This document shows, piece after piece, positions 10,381 through 23,142 of a stretch of DNA of 64,000 nt. The stretch covers positions 23,090,374 to 23,154,373 of the forward strand of contig CP099847.1 of assembly GCA_030062745.1 (NCBI GenBank). The letters are read 5' to 3'. The DNA comes from Capitulum mitella. Lineage: Eukaryota; Arthropoda; Thecostraca; Pollicipedomorpha; Pollicipedidae. Position numbers and translations under genes: made by a program. Under the pieces are notes generated by a model. It searched no databases and was not told the origin of the DNA. It was given only the letters and a program-made list of their open reading frames with translations. Numbering within the stretch: position 1 is the first letter of the stretch; every line of letters starts with the position of its first letter.

Positions 10381-11860
10381 TCCTGTTGCATCAGACACTG
10401 GTCAAACACCAGACTCTTGCAGCTGGCACTATGGTGCTGAAAAGCACCTGTTTCTCTTGTTCACTGATCATGAACTTGCAGCCATAAATTATCAGAACCT
10501 CTCACAATCACTGGCTAGTAACCACACCATCACATACCAATGGACTGTTGATCTTCTCAAATTTCCTTTTTGAGTGGCATTAAATCTTACATGTTCATTT
10601 GATAAAGAAATGCAAAAAAGAAAAAAAGGAGGAATTCTATTTTGAAGTGAACAGGTGCCAAAAATGGAGTTGAACATAATAGTTCTAAAGACAATGCAAC
10701 ATTTAATCATACTCTAATAACAAGCACCAGTAAATGCTTCCATTTGAAACATTAAAGCTATTTGTTATTTGAAAACTAGATAAGCACTTTTACATAGTTG
10801 TGGATGCTAATTAGGTCCACAGACTTTAAGCATATATATATATATATGTATATACACATATATATCTGGAAACAATAGCCCTGTTTCCATGACAGGCTTG
10901 GATTACAAGTCAGATTTCCCTCCAGAGGCAAGTTGGGATAGAGAGAGACAGAGATATCCCAATCCAGATGCTTCATTTTAACGCAGTGGCAAGCACACGA
11001 GGCTGGCAAACAATATGGGTTTTTCAACTGATCCCATTTATCTATGAGGCTTAAATTCTGCTTGGTCAAACATTAAAAAAGGAATTCCAATATTTTTCAA
11101 GCAGATGGAGAAACAGCATGTCGTTTTAACAAGGTCAATACATTATTTGCATTAAGTTTTCACACTACTCACATTTTTTAATGTGAATAAAACAAACTGA
11201 TCTTTCTCTTGATGCCAGTCAAAAGTAAGGCTGATCTCAATGAATCAGTCTGCCTCAGACCACAGATGATCAATATAGTCTACAGACAGTCTTCATTTCC
11301 GACAGAAGTGCACATATAGAAAAACATAACTGCAGTTAGAGGAAATGGAAAATCAGTGGCAATATGAGACTTTAGGCTGATGCTCATTACTGACTGTCCT
11401 GTACTTGTCACAAAACTACTGTTCTGCAACTCATTTTTAAAGTTTGGAAAAACCTATGTTGAAAAAAATTATTTCAAAGGAAATGAGGAGGATAGGAAAC
11501 AGACTATCTAGTTCTATTCTCAGAACCCAAAATGCATTCTGTTCAGTTACCCTTATCACTTTAAGTATGCAGTCACATGCCTGATGTGCTAAAACTAGGA
11601 ACACACATGGGTTCTTCAATTTGCGTATTTCCTGACAGGCACACTCCATCAAGTCTATGCCCCACACAGACACACAAAACATGCGCAAAGCATTTGCATG
11701 AGGGCTGCCTAAATACAAACAATGATTCATTCCTATCCTCAGATTTTTAACAGTCAATAACCAATCCCACCTACCTTTTCTGGGCACTGTTGGTTATTGA
11801 GGCTTGCTCTTCTCTTGCAAGAGTTAAGTTGTGTGATGCTGCTTAGTGCAACTCCATTTA
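10381..11860. other. CpG-depleted AT-rich block, no gene recognised
   Basis: By eye I count only about six CpG in nearly 1,480 bases, while the flanks on both sides are CpG-rich. No exon, element or repeat was recognised apart from a short TATATA run at about 10834-10865. Confidence 0.6.
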
Positions 11861-13400
11861 CTTACTGAAGCAGCTAGCTGACTGCAACTTCAACCTAAAC
11901 CTCAAACCACGCAGCCAATGACACGTATCGTATCTGCCGGTATGCTGATGCAACAGCGCCAACCCACAAGGTCAAGGTACCTACCTTGAATGGGCAATCC
12001 AAACAGCCAAACGGGTGCTGCCGATGTAACACACGAAAATTCATCCGGCTGTGCATCATTCTCCATTTTACATATTTACCTCGACTGGACGTCGCCTAAG
12101 TGATGAGTGCACCGCTGTCGTCCTTGGAATTCCTCTTAGTGTTGTCTGAAAGTCGCCTGGTTCTCGCAACAAGGGCACCAAATTGATTTGGGTACCACAA
12201 ACGTCGCAACAGCTGATATTTTGTCTGTTTATCTGCTTAAGGCTAGTCATCAAAAGACATACAGCGAACCTAGTGGCAAAATGTTTACATACAAAATTAA
12301 AATTGAAGACTGTACAACAAAAAGAAACGTCCATTTTCCCACATGACGTTAGCTCAAAAAATTGTTTTATATTCTCTGCTTTTCTATAAATGAGTAATGA
12401 CTTAGGACTTTAGAAATGCATGCTGGTTAGGTTATATTCACATTTTGCATGACCACATTACTGAATTCCGGACTAATTTAATTTATAGTCCCACATTAAA
12501 TATGATACCGCCAATTTAAACCCATGTAGTAAATCTCCAGTTTTGCAAGTAGCAAAAACGCCGATTGTATATTATTTACTGCCACTTGGACTGCCATCTC
12601 GTGGGTTTATGATCAGCTAGGTTTTCTGAAACTTCCACATTGCTATGCAAAGTGACGCGGGGTTTGCAGCGAGCGGACTTGCGCAGTCAACATTGGTAAA
12701 ATACTTGTTCTGGACGTTTCAAGTTTAGTTTTTAAGCGTCTTTTCGTGCTCGGCTGTGAAGCATTCGGTTCGATCTTTCTTGTAAAAGCCTCACACTTGT
12801 GCCTGGCCTGGCACTTGATGACGACACACCATCGCATCGCGCTTGTTGCAAATTTGATACAGCGAACAGAAAAGATCGTAGTTTTTAAATAAACCGCACG
12901 CAGGCGACACACCTTTTTCACTCTTCTGGGATTCATAGGATTATGCTGTGGAAGCAAACAAAAACGGTATAATACTGATGCGATCGAGTAGTTCTAGCAA
13001 ATGGTGTAAAGATATATCTTAGCCACCTCTACTCCTGTCCATTAGCTCCAACAAGAACCAGAAGAGCGTTGCTGGCCTTTTCGTAGACGTTGAGGACGAT
13101 GGCCGAACTCGGCCCATCCGAACCTTTTCCTTTGGAAATGGGTTGGGTTCTCATTTTAAATCCTCCATCCTGCCAGCTGAGGGCTTTGACATCACTCTCC
13201 TGCTCCGGACTCCCTGCCTCCCTCAAGGAAAAACTGAGAAATACCAGGACGGCACTTTATCCCCAGTTCGTTCCGGAACGGTGGTAAAACAGGTCATACC
13301 GCATCTCACCATGTTTTGGGTTAGTTTGCCTGTACCGAAAAATATGACGGTTCCACTGCTGCTTTTCCTGATACTTTGGAACATACAGACCACATCCCTC
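11861..13400. other. Intergenic, nothing recognised
   Basis: Mixed-composition DNA with normal CpG content. Open frames (for example 12643-12957 and 13029-13226, minus) have no family resemblance that I can see. Confidence 0.4.
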
Positions 13401-13404
13401 TTCC

Positions 13405-15160
13405 AGTTCCTCGCCCACAGCCCTTGAACGTTAATGACATCCTATCCTTACTTGACGGTGACGCCAGTGATCTCGATGGACTGCCGTCCGGGGATGAATT
13501 CGATCCCGCTGATGTAAAAAAATTGCAGGTCTACTGTGCACGGATCTAACTGAAGAAATAAGAGAGATAAGCAGTCATGTCCATGGGCGAACGTCTCCAG
13601 ATGGCGACTGACAGAATTCAAAGGAAGCCTGGATGCACCACCTAAAGATACCTTAGACCAATCACCTTACCAGGACCTCAAACAGTTCATCTCCAACGAA
13701 ATGATGAGACTTTTCTCTGTCCAGACAAACATTTTCAGTGTGGAGAAGACTAGACATTGTATCAACACCACAGAGGTGTTGATACAACATGTCTAATCTC
13801 CACCTCCGCAGGAGGTGATCAGACAAGTTAGCGGCACATACTTGCTGATGAGTCTTGCTGAGATGCCAAACGTGTGCTGCTATTAATAGAATGATACCAG
13901 GCCCCCCGCAGTGGCATGAGATGCCCAGAAGCAGGTTCGAAAGGATTTTGACCTTGCTTCACTTTCAGAAAAACAGCACTGCTACGGGAGAAACAAAAAA
14001 AAGACGAGCGTTGGCAAATAAGGCCTTGGCTGAATCTTCTCAGGAACGCTGCCTGGTGGTAAAGCCCGAGAAGTGCCACTCAGTAGACGAAATGATGGCG
14101 GCGTTGAAAGGAAAGTCCCATCTCCATGTGTACATGCCGGGCAAGCTTCACAAATGGGGGTTCAAAATCTAGGGCAGAGCTGGAGCCAGCGGATTTCTCT
14201 GCAATTTGGACGGGTATCAAGGCGCTGCAGATAAGTCCGCAACTTCAGGCCTGGGTGTCTCTGCGGATGTCGTCGCAAAGCTCGCAGACACACTTCCCAC
14301 CGGACAAAACCATAAGGTCTACGCGGACAATTTTTTCACGTCCCTCCCATTCGTGATGCACCAGTGAAGGAAAAGGGCATCCAGTTTGTTGCGACCATAC
14401 AATGACAATTTGTAACGACCATGTTGGAGCAACAGACTCAAATGATGCTGCATGATGGACGAAAAGTCCCTCAAGAAGGATGGATGAGGTTCATTTGATT
14501 ACAGAGTGGAGCAGAACACAGGCATCATCGCGGTCAGATGGCTGGACAGCAAATGTGTAAACCTGCTGTCCCACGTTGGCATAGATACTCCGGCCACTGC
14601 ACGTCGGTGGAACAGAAAAGCCAAGAGTCATGCACACGTTAATCAACTGGCAACAGTCCGATCACACTGTGAGTTCATGGGAGACATCGACCTCCTTGAC
14701 ATGTTGTCTATGTATCGCTTCAGCAATAGGTCTCGCAGGTGATATTTATACATCTTTTGGCATTCCGTCACGATCGCCATTGTCAACTCCTGGCTGCTGT
14801 ACAGACTGTACCAGAAGCAGATAGGATCGACGAAGGAAATGCCTCCCAGACATTGCCAGGGACAGGTCGGAGGCATCCTCACGAAGACCGGAACCACCAA
14901 GGGTTGGGGCAGACCATCACGTGAAAGCCCGGAGCAGCCGAAAAGAAGAAAGTTCTCTGCACCGTCCACGCCGAAGGACGTGCGGTTCGACTCAGTCGAT
15001 CACCCTCTGCGGGATTCCTCGAGGCAAAGGTGTAAGCTTTGGCCTGCCACCATTCGTCGATCCACCCACGTGAAATGTGCAAAGTGCGACGTGCACCTGT
15101 GTCTCAATAAAGAAACTGTTTCGTCGCGTTCCACGAAAAATAAGCCCGCGAACTGAAGAG
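13405..15160 (+). pseudogene. piggyBac (PGBD-like) transposase, dead
   Basis: Decayed DDD transposase of the piggyBac superfamily, read across several frames. Pieces in order: an acidic N-terminus (NDILSLLDGDASDLDGLPSG, about 13433); MPGKLHKWGFKI (about 14133; the family has KPHKWGFK); VYADNFFTSLPFV with a family catalytic Asp (about 14320); IAVRWLDSKCVNLLS (about 14530); RRWNRKAKSHAHVNQ; DIDLLDMLSMYR (about 14685); and the C-terminal cysteine-rich CKLWPATIRRSTHVKCAKC with CLNK (about 15030-15110). Stops and frameshifts lie between them, and a long inverted repeat at 13740-13803 interrupts the N-terminal part. I did not find clear TTAA-flanked ends. Confidence 0.88.
13740..13803. repeat. Long hairpin (arms about 29 bases, loop 5)
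   Basis: Left arm GTGGAG...GTATCAACACC, loop acaga, right arm GGTGTTGATAC...CTCCAC. The arms pair almost throughout, with a few mismatches around AGACAT/ATGTCT. Confidence 0.85.
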
Positions 15161-15225
15161 ATTTACCTTACGCGTCATTACAGAACTGACAAGGACAATA
15201 TGGACAGGTTGTGCGCAGGTAAGAT

Positions 15226-15325
15226 GTAGCACCTTTAATACCCACTGTATCACGTGATAAGCTTTAGTGTTCACGTGATAGCACCTTTAATACCCACTGC
15301 ATCACGTGATATCACGTGATACGGA
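15226..15325. repeat. Two-copy repeat carrying ATCACGTGAT palindromes
   Basis: TAGCACCTTTAATACCCACT occurs twice (about 15226 and 15284), each followed by ATCACGTGAT. The second copy carries the palindrome twice. CACGTG is an E-box core, but no gene lies next to it. Confidence 0.75.
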
Positions 15326-17160
15326 GTCAAAAGTGAGGTCACTGCCCGAGAACAGTAGTTTTTCCAATAGATATGCAAGTTGGAAATGAAATTATACTAA
15401 TTTGCTAATTTCTATAGCTTTCAGTCGGGTGGAACTGGGTCTGGGCATTTTAAGGTTAATTTTAATGAACATTCACAGTTCGCAACACTGAATAGTATTT
15501 TAAGGTCTCTTGGGCCTACTAAGTTGTTGACTAGGTTGAAGACTGGCACTGAACCGTTCTAGGTATTTACTCTCAAAATTCAAGGTCACTGAAGGTGAAT
15601 ACCAAGCGATCAAGTAGAGTTTGGATTTTCACTGAAATCTGCGCTATTGGTGCAGTTGTTACGCCTGGACTGCAGTGAGGAATTCCAGAGGTTTCTGTTG
15701 CCCACTGAAACATTCTTTAATCTTCATCTTTACTGGGCCCTGGCGTGGCCAAGTGCATTTTGCAATGGGTGCCAAGATGTAGCGAAAAAATCAAAAGATG
15801 TACCTAAATATTTTAGTGGCTACCGCAAAAATAAAGGTCGCCAACAGCTGCAGCGTTCCCAAATTTATTTCTGATTACGCGTGCAGATGCAAAAAGTGCT
15901 GAGGGATGTCAAAATCCTGGAGGGAAAGATGCTTTGCGATTGAACCCTGCATCGCAAAGATGCAACATCAGGATTTGGGCGCATGCAACTGGCTGCCTTA
16001 ATGGTGTTCAGATGTTGTATTTCCACAGTTGGATGTATTTATTTTTGAGCTTAGGTGTCATTTTCCAACCAAAATTGCGAATCTCGCCACAATGCTGGGC
16101 GCCATGATATTTCCAGGAATTCGCTGGATGTACTCCACGGACTCCCCGATTTCACGTGGAATCCCGCGGAATTCCACGTGGGATCCATAAACAACGACAG
16201 CCCGCGGGGAATCCCGGTAATTCCAAGAGGAATGTGCGACAAAGGATGCGTTCGTTGCCGCACATTTCACGTGGGATTTCTGGTATTCCTCACGAACTTG
16301 GCGGATTCTACGAGTTCCTTGCGGATTCCATGCGGAACCCCGCATGGAATCTCCCGTGAAATTGCGGAATCCGCGGAGCAGCTACACATATTCCCGGCAA
16401 TATGGCGGCAGCTTGTAAAGAGGAAGCTTGGGAGACAGAAGTGAGGAAATGACGAATGTGGGAGACGTGACACCAACAGTTCGGTTTGGCAGGATGAAAG
16501 CCCTTATCAACATGGTGACAAGGCAATAGATGCTTCTGACGCACAATCGATATGGAAGGTGCAGTATAAAGAACGCTTCAGTGCTCAGCGGGCATTGCGG
16601 GAATTCCACAGCCAGGAGGAGCTTAAAGAACGCACTCAAAAAAAACACCATTGCTCATGACATGGCTTGCATTCTGGAAATGACACTTGAGGAATGTGAC
16701 ATTCAAAACTCTCCACAAATCACATGTAAATATCAAAGCCCCTCTCAGCGGAGTCCATGAGTTGCTTTCAAGTTTATGGCATTGCCATGCCATAGTACAA
16801 TGCATCTGTAGTTAAAATATTGCACCGTAATCCTCAGTTGTTTTTTCCAGAGCGCAAAGACTGTCTAAAGTTTATGTTTCCCACTGTGAAGCACTGCCAT
16901 CGAAAGCAGGGGAGACTGCCTAATTTCGCCACCTTTTCGAAAGAGAGGAACTGTGACTCTTATATAGCACAAATTGCTGTAATTCTTTCCCATTTTATTT
17001 AATTTTTAATTTAATTAAAATTAAATCTCATAACTCTTTCTCATTCTCAGGTCTTTGGACCACCGGAATCTCCGGCATTTTAATGCTTCAGTCTTTGCGT
17101 ATTGGTTTTTATTGAATTTCTAGCAAGACACTGCAAAAGGCGCAATTAGGGCAACCCTCA
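15326..17160. other. Intergenic with palindromic CACGTG/GGAATTCC repeats
   Basis: Between 16080 and 16390 GGAATTCC, CACGTGGAAT and CCGCGG motifs recur. The clearest is an inverted repeat at 16153-16180 (CACGTGGAAT, 8 bases, ATTCCACGTG). Segments near 15660-15740 (plus) and 16545-16620 (minus) share GAATTCC...CTGAA...CTTTA, which suggests a decayed element with inverted ends. No coding function was recognised. Confidence 0.5.
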
Positions 17161-18330
17161 GGCGCAGATCCAAGGGGGCGGGGGGTACGATGGGTGCGGT
17201 CGCCCTCTCCCCTTGAGGTCTAAGAAGGGATCCCCTCGTGGGCCGCTCTCAGACTCAAAAAGGGTCCCAAAGGGGCCCGTGTGAGCTTCGCCGGCTCTCT
17301 GTGAAAACCTGAATGGTTATTGATGCAGTCGGGAGCCTCTGGGAGAGTTAAATGACTCTGAGACGCATAGAAGGGTTCCTAAGACTCCCGAAGGGCCCCA
17401 GAGACCACAACATGGCCCCAACATGACAGATTATCTCTGGGACCGCCAAAAGGGTTGCAGGGCCCATGAAACTGCCAAAATGAGGACTGAGTCCCTAGGA
17501 CGGCAAAGGGGTCCCGCATAGGTTTCACGGACCTATGTGGAAAGCTGAAGGTTCCTGATGTAGGCAGAGGACCTTCAACGTTAATGAGATCCTGAGACAG
17601 CAAGGTGGCCCCTAAGATGGACAGAATGGTCCCCGAGACTCTCCAAGGGTCCCTGGGTCCGCAAGAAGGGCCCCAACACGGCAAATGGTTCATGAGACCC
17701 CTTAAAGTGCCAGAGAGACTTGAGATAGCAAACACTTAAGAGGACTCTTAGCAGGGCACAAGGAGACCCTGGCCAGCCAGAGGGGCCCTCTAAACAGGGA
17801 TTTATTAGTGACCTTCCCAACCACGAGGGGACCCCAAATGGACTACGCTTATCTTTTTTGAAACCCCAAGGGGTTCTTGGTGCAGTCAAAGGGCCCTGGG
17901 AAGGTCAGTTGGGTCCTGAGACGGCAAGACGGGTCCTTACACGGCAGATGGCCCCTAAGACCGCCAAAAAGGTCGGGATGCCCCCTTCGAGGCAAAGACG
18001 ACAAGAGAGCCTCGAAGTCGGTATGGGGCCCTGGACGGCCAGAGGGCTTCCGAGTATGTAAGGCGGGTTTCTGACACGGAAAAGGTCCCCTGAGACTGTC
18101 AATGAGGTCCCTAAGACGCCAACAAAGGCCCCTGATATGGCTCGAGGGCCCCTAATGCCTCGTGCAACAGAGGAAGACCCCTTATGGAGACCACGGGAGA
18201 TGTTCAGAGGGCCTATGACACTGTACGGGGGGGGGGGGCAAAATCGCCAAAAGGTCTTTTGTCACTGCCAGGAAGTCCCTGAGACGGCAAAAATGCTCCC
18301 TAGAGACGACAAGAGGGCACGTAGAATCTG
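17160..18330. repeat. Degenerate minisatellite block
   Basis: Loose tandem units of roughly 30-40 bases built on CCTGAGACGGCAAAAGGGTCCC and variants, with a G10 run at about 18229. It is intergenic, and no gene was seen. Confidence 0.75.
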
Positions 18331-18355
18331 ACATGTGCCGGGATCCTGATGGAAT

Positions 18356-18394
18356 GCCGACGGGCGCTGAAGTGCACTTGCAGCGCCCGTCGGC
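18356..18394. repeat. GC-rich perfect-stem hairpin
   Basis: GCCGACGGGCGCTG pairs perfectly with CAGCGCCCGTCGGC. The 11-base spacer AAGTGCACTTG can extend the stem with one bulge. GGATCC motifs flank it at about 18341 and 18415. Confidence 0.9.
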
Positions 18395-20240
18395 TCCCGA
18401 TTCCCTGTGTGGCGGGATCCGATCTTCAAAAAGTGGTCTCCAATGAGGCGGGTGTATTATAATAATTGTTTTCACGTCACGTATTTGTGCTTCCGACAGG
18501 TCGGATAGATTTCCCCATACACAGGGGTACTGCATACAGGTCTTCAGTCTCTATGCTACCGGCCATTCTTAGTCACTGTTTGTATTTAATCACTCAACAT
18601 TGCGCGCCGCCTCCAGCGATGGCCTTTGTCACAGCGAATGGCGACAAATCTCATCTGCCGTTGGCGATGTTCGCCACACCGGGCAGTGGGCAGCGCAGTT
18701 CCGTCCACTGACGGCAGTTCGCGCGCCAGATCTGATGTGACCGACCATCAGGAGGCATGTCCGAGACCTTTCTGAAGGCCTGGCGTCGGCATCCTGGGTC
18801 TCGGCTGCGTGACTCAGCAAACCTTTGGGCCTCAGTTCTTCAGCCTGCCCATACGACGATGGCGGCGATAAACCTTTAACCACCGGTGGTGCCGGCGTGA
18901 TACTGCAAAACCCGAGGCCCTTTATCAAGCCTGCTCGTATGACAATGGCGGCAATGAAACCTCCGGGTGTGATCGTCACCAACCCGGCGAGTGAACGGCG
19001 TCCTATCCACAATCGACAGGTCACGCGCTCAAACTCATCTTGTTGACATGGCATGGCCGCGCAAAGACCGCAGCGGAGGGCTCTGCAAGAACTCCAGGCC
19101 CAAAGTCTCGCCGTGCCCATGAGATTGCAGGGCGGCGTTGGATGCTTAATGCTGGAGGATGGGTCTGCGGTTGCCATATCAGCAACGGACATGTAGTGCC
19201 TGCCCCTTCCGTCATAATGCTGGCCTGTCTCCCACTGCTGATTTGAAGAGAACGGCGGTAAAGTCCTGTGAGGTCGCCACATTATTGCCCAATGACCTGG
19301 GGATCAACTTAACCCTCTAGCGGTACTGCGTCTTAGACGCCATTGAATAGCGGTACCGACCTTCATCCGACTGACTGTTTAACAGGTATCAGTAATACGC
19401 ATGATGCAAGCGCGGATTTCTATGGTGAAATGACGGAGGAAAATGCAGCCGAAATGAAAAGCTTGCGCAAGTCATTAATCACAGTCACGTTTTGTTTATA
19501 GGGTCCATCTCCTGGCCCCATATCCGCTTCATTTCATATTTACCTCATGATGCTTGGACAAATTCCAGCAAGATCAGATTTAATAAATATCTGACAGGTT
19601 TCATTATATGATCATGAGCTCTCAGTTGACGGCAGTTTGTATATCCACCACCAAGGGCGGAAGAACAGGGGGGAGGGGCAGGGGTACAGCTGCCCACCAA
19701 TCACGATGGGTCCGGGGACCCCATTTATAAGCTTTATGATCTCATAAGCAACTGAACTAAAAGGAAATGGCTTGAGAGTGGCAAACACGCTAAAAGCAGA
19801 AAAGGAAAAACGTAACTAGGCAGGCAGGGGAATAAGCACATGGTGTGCGCATTCCTTCAAGTCTTACTTATTTGGGACCTCAGTGACGGAATACCGTGAA
19901 GTTACGATTTCCAAGGGGCTTCGCAGAATGGACCGAGCTGGTCCTACCCTGGCACAGAGTTCGGACTCTGCTAGAAGGTCATCCAGCAGAGGGCCTCGTG
20001 CCGATTACATTCAAAAGTGGTCCAGAGACCAGGACCTCACAATTTTCAAGTGACTGCAAAATTAATGGACCGGTGTGGCTTGCCCTAAACCAGGGTTTGA
20101 GCCATGCTAGGGAGCCCCAGCTTAAGTCCCAGAAAGGACCTCGTACCGATTACAGTCAAAAACAAATGAGAGCCCGGGAGCCTACAGTTTTTCGGTGGGC
20201 CTCACAGAATGGTGGCATTCGCTAAACCAGAGTCTAGATC
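18395..20240. other. Intergenic, nothing firm
   Basis: No gene was recognised. At 19309 TTAACCCTCTAGCGGTACTG resembles the start of a TTAA-type element, but no matching end was found in the window. Confidence 0.35.
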
Positions 20241-20840
20241 TCGGGGGCACCCCATCACCTGTCCGTAAGAGGGTCTCGTACCAACTACACGCAGAAGTAG
20301 ACCAGAGACCGGACACTGTAAGGGGCCCGACCACCTAACGACTAATAAAGGGGAATCTGCCGCCCTGTAAAGGGGACTTGTGTCGCCCCGCAGGTCTACA
20401 GAGGGGCATTATGAAGAGTTCCCCTGCCGACTTGTAAAGGGTTTTCTTTTGGTCCATGGAAGCGTCCCGTACTGGCCTGTAAAAAGCCTGCCCACGAGTC
20501 CAGTTTGGGACCTCAATGACCGGAGACCGTCTCCGGTCTTTGAGATGAGTCTCCTGCCGGCTTGTAAAGAACTCCTGCAGCCTGCAAGGGGTGACCTGTT
20601 GGCCTACAAAGGTGCCGTGCCGGCCTGTTAAAGGGCTCGCAAACGTACTTTTAGACGGCCTCCTCTTGGATTCTAAAGAGACCCCATGCTGCCGGCCAAC
20701 GGAGTGTTCCGTTGGCCTGTAGAAAGGTACTCTGTCGATACGTAAAGCGGCCCTCTGTTGGCCTGTAGAGGGACCCTCTCCCGGCCCCGGGGGGAGGGGG
20801 GCCTGCGGACCTCTAGAGGTGGTCCAGCGAAGGACTCCGA
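20240..20840. repeat. Degenerate minisatellite (GGCCTGTAAAGGG units)
   Basis: Repeats of roughly 30 bases around GGCCTGTAAAGGG and GACCTGTTGGCC. The sequence style resembles the blocks at 17.2-18.3 and 32.7-33.1 kb. Confidence 0.75.
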
Positions 20841-21024
20841 AGCCGGCCCCTAAAAGGGTCTTGCACGTTCATGACGGAACCATTCCCAGTTTCGAATCTC
20901 AATCCTTCGAATCCTACTTCGTAGCTAGCAGTTGCGAAGCAAAGGCAATTCAGGCTGCCGCGTGAGCAAGCTTACTGAAATGGAACCCCGTCCCCAGCTG
21001 AAAATCTAGCCCCCTCCCCTCCAC

Positions 21025-21895
21025 TTAACCCGGTACCACCTGGCATGTTTTTGTACCCGTGACTGCCTCGGGGTGTCAAAAAGGGCATTCCCCTGTTATT
21101 TCAGGATCTAACCGTCAGATCTGAACCGGTGTACCACCAATCGACAGCCCTGAATCATGCGATGCAGAAAATACTATGTTAGCCCTGGTCACGTGACTGA
21201 TGACGTCACGGACCACGTAAAACGCATAACACGACGTCGGAAAAACTGACATCAGGTCGTACATCACAGAGGCGCAGCCAAAGGAGGTGCCCGGGGGCAC
21301 GGCCTCTCAGACCCGCAGTTTTTGCGAAAACCATTGCACATCGTCTTTCCGGCAGGTCGTTTTCGTATGATTTCAGTTTACCCTGGGCTCCGGCCTTCCC
21401 CCTTAAGAAAATCCTGGCTGCCCCCCTGGTACATCATATCGGCAATACTGGTCTTAGAGCCTTTATCTGGGTATCAAACAAAAGGCCACGATCTTCTGCA
21501 TCGGAAATATGCTAAAATATAAAGAATGTCGGGGCTAGGTCAACCTAGGTCACGCGATATATTGGTCACAATTCACACGACAAAGATCGATGCCTCTCGC
21601 AGCCGTTTTGATACACATCACAAAACTGACTAAAGTGAAACCTTCAGATGATCAGTTCTGCATTACCCGTTTTTCATCTAGTCAAGGTCAGTCTACACCA
21701 GGTCAGATAAAGGTGTATTACTCTTCCTGACAAAGAACAATAATTACTCGCCGGGATTCTTAACAGCGTCAGGTACAGAGCTGAAATGACATCTCGTGAT
21801 ACTTAAATCTGTTCTGTATGCTCTTTACCGGGTCGAGGTCAAGCCAAATCAGGACAGATAGTCATGTTCCTTTTTCTGACTAGGAACAGTAATAA
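21025..21895. mobile_element. TTAA element (piggyBac-like MITE), copy 1, one end missing
   Basis: It begins TTAACCCGGTACCACCTGGC and stays alignable with the copy at 40589-41894 (same orientation), including GTCACGTGACTGATGACGTC and ATCTCGTGATA. Similarity fades near 21895 in AT-rich DNA and no right TTAA end is present. Confidence 0.85.
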
Positions 21896-22355
21896 TTCAT
21901 TTGTTAATTATTATGTATTGATGATATTATTCCTGTACTTTTAATTAATTACAAATTGATAATTAATTTATTAATTAACAACGAAGATAACGAGCAAATG
22001 TATTCGAGTGCCAGGTTGTAGTGCCTGTGTCCCTTGATTAGACTCAGAAGTTTTGTATGCAGTCAGCACTATACGTTCCGAAGGACATCCATGAAAAACC
22101 CTCATACGAAACAGATGAAGATCAATGTAAAAACTACCTATCTTGCGCGATGGCCAGTCGGGCAGAAGATCAGGATAACGCGGGCCCGGAGCGGCCGACG
22201 GCGAGCCGGCGCTGCGCTCAGGTGAGGCCGGCAGAGATCGGCGGCGGCCGCGCGGTGTCCTGGCAGAATCTGCCGGGACGCGCGGCGCCGGCCAGCCAGC
22301 GCAGCCGAGCGACAGGTGTCGGTCAGCCGGCCGCCGTGGGTGGACGCTGGACACA

Positions 22356-22388
22356 TATAAAGCAACCGTCGCCGGTGTCGGCGGTCAG
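22356..22388 (+). promoter_or_regulatory. Core promoter: TATA box and TCAG initiator
   Basis: TATAAA at 22356-22361 and TCAG at 22385-22388, with its A 31 bases from the TATA start. This is the normal TATA-to-initiator spacing and an arthropod-type initiator. The predicted 5'UTR is about 41 bases to the ATG at 22428. Confidence 0.7.
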
Positions 22389-22427
22389 CAGAACCGAACT
22401 GCCGCAGCGTCGGCCAGCTCGCCAGAG

Positions 22428-22479
22428 ATGGGTCGCGCCGCGTCCGGGCTCGCCGTGCAGCTCGCCTTCTGGCTCTCAG
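22428..22479 (+). CDS. Orphan secreted protein exon 1 (signal peptide)
   Basis: Seventeen codons plus one base from the ATG 41 bases after the predicted initiator. Hydrophobic core AVQLAFWLS; donor CAG|gtgcgt, phase 1. Confidence 0.8.
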
Positions 22480-22748
22480 GTGCGTGGCGACGTCTTGCGG
22501 CACGTGCGTGTCCGCCGGGGACGTGGTCCGGGCCTCAGGTATCGGTCCCGACCTTCGGAGGCGCGCCGTGGCTGCCAGACGCGCACTCTGGTACTCAGGC
22601 ACGGAGCCGCGTCCAACAGTGAGACTAAAATTCTGATTACCCCCCATCCCCCCCGTCATTTAGTAAATGATCCCGCCGTTCGAACTAACGAAAGCTTTTT
22701 GGATAAAATTTGTCAGAGATCCAATGAATATAATATTACGCATGACGA

Positions 22749-22816
<68 letters not shown>

Positions 22817-23048
22817 GTGGTATTGAATGAATAAATGAAATTAAAAATAAACATTAACTTCTTGCAAGCGTGGAAGTGAGGCCGTAGGTGACAAGCAAAA
22901 CAAAAAATAGTTGCGGGTCTGAACCAGCCAGAACACTTTTTGGAGGCATTAATTTCGCGATCCTGGACCCAAAAATAATGCGTTACACCAAAAGGCAAAA
23001 CAGTAATTAAGCGTTTATGTGTGATTTATATATGATATATATGTATAT

Positions 23049-23142
<94 letters not shown>

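Noticed and set aside
19309-19330. TTAACCCTCTAGCGG as a fourth TTAA element start
   Set aside because: No matching inverted end was found, so it is not called as an element.
22057-22830. 257-codon plus-strand frame over the promoter and exon 1 region
   Set aside because: It runs through the TATA box, the wrong frame of exon 1 and the AT repeat (ending in an Ile-Tyr run); no family similarity.
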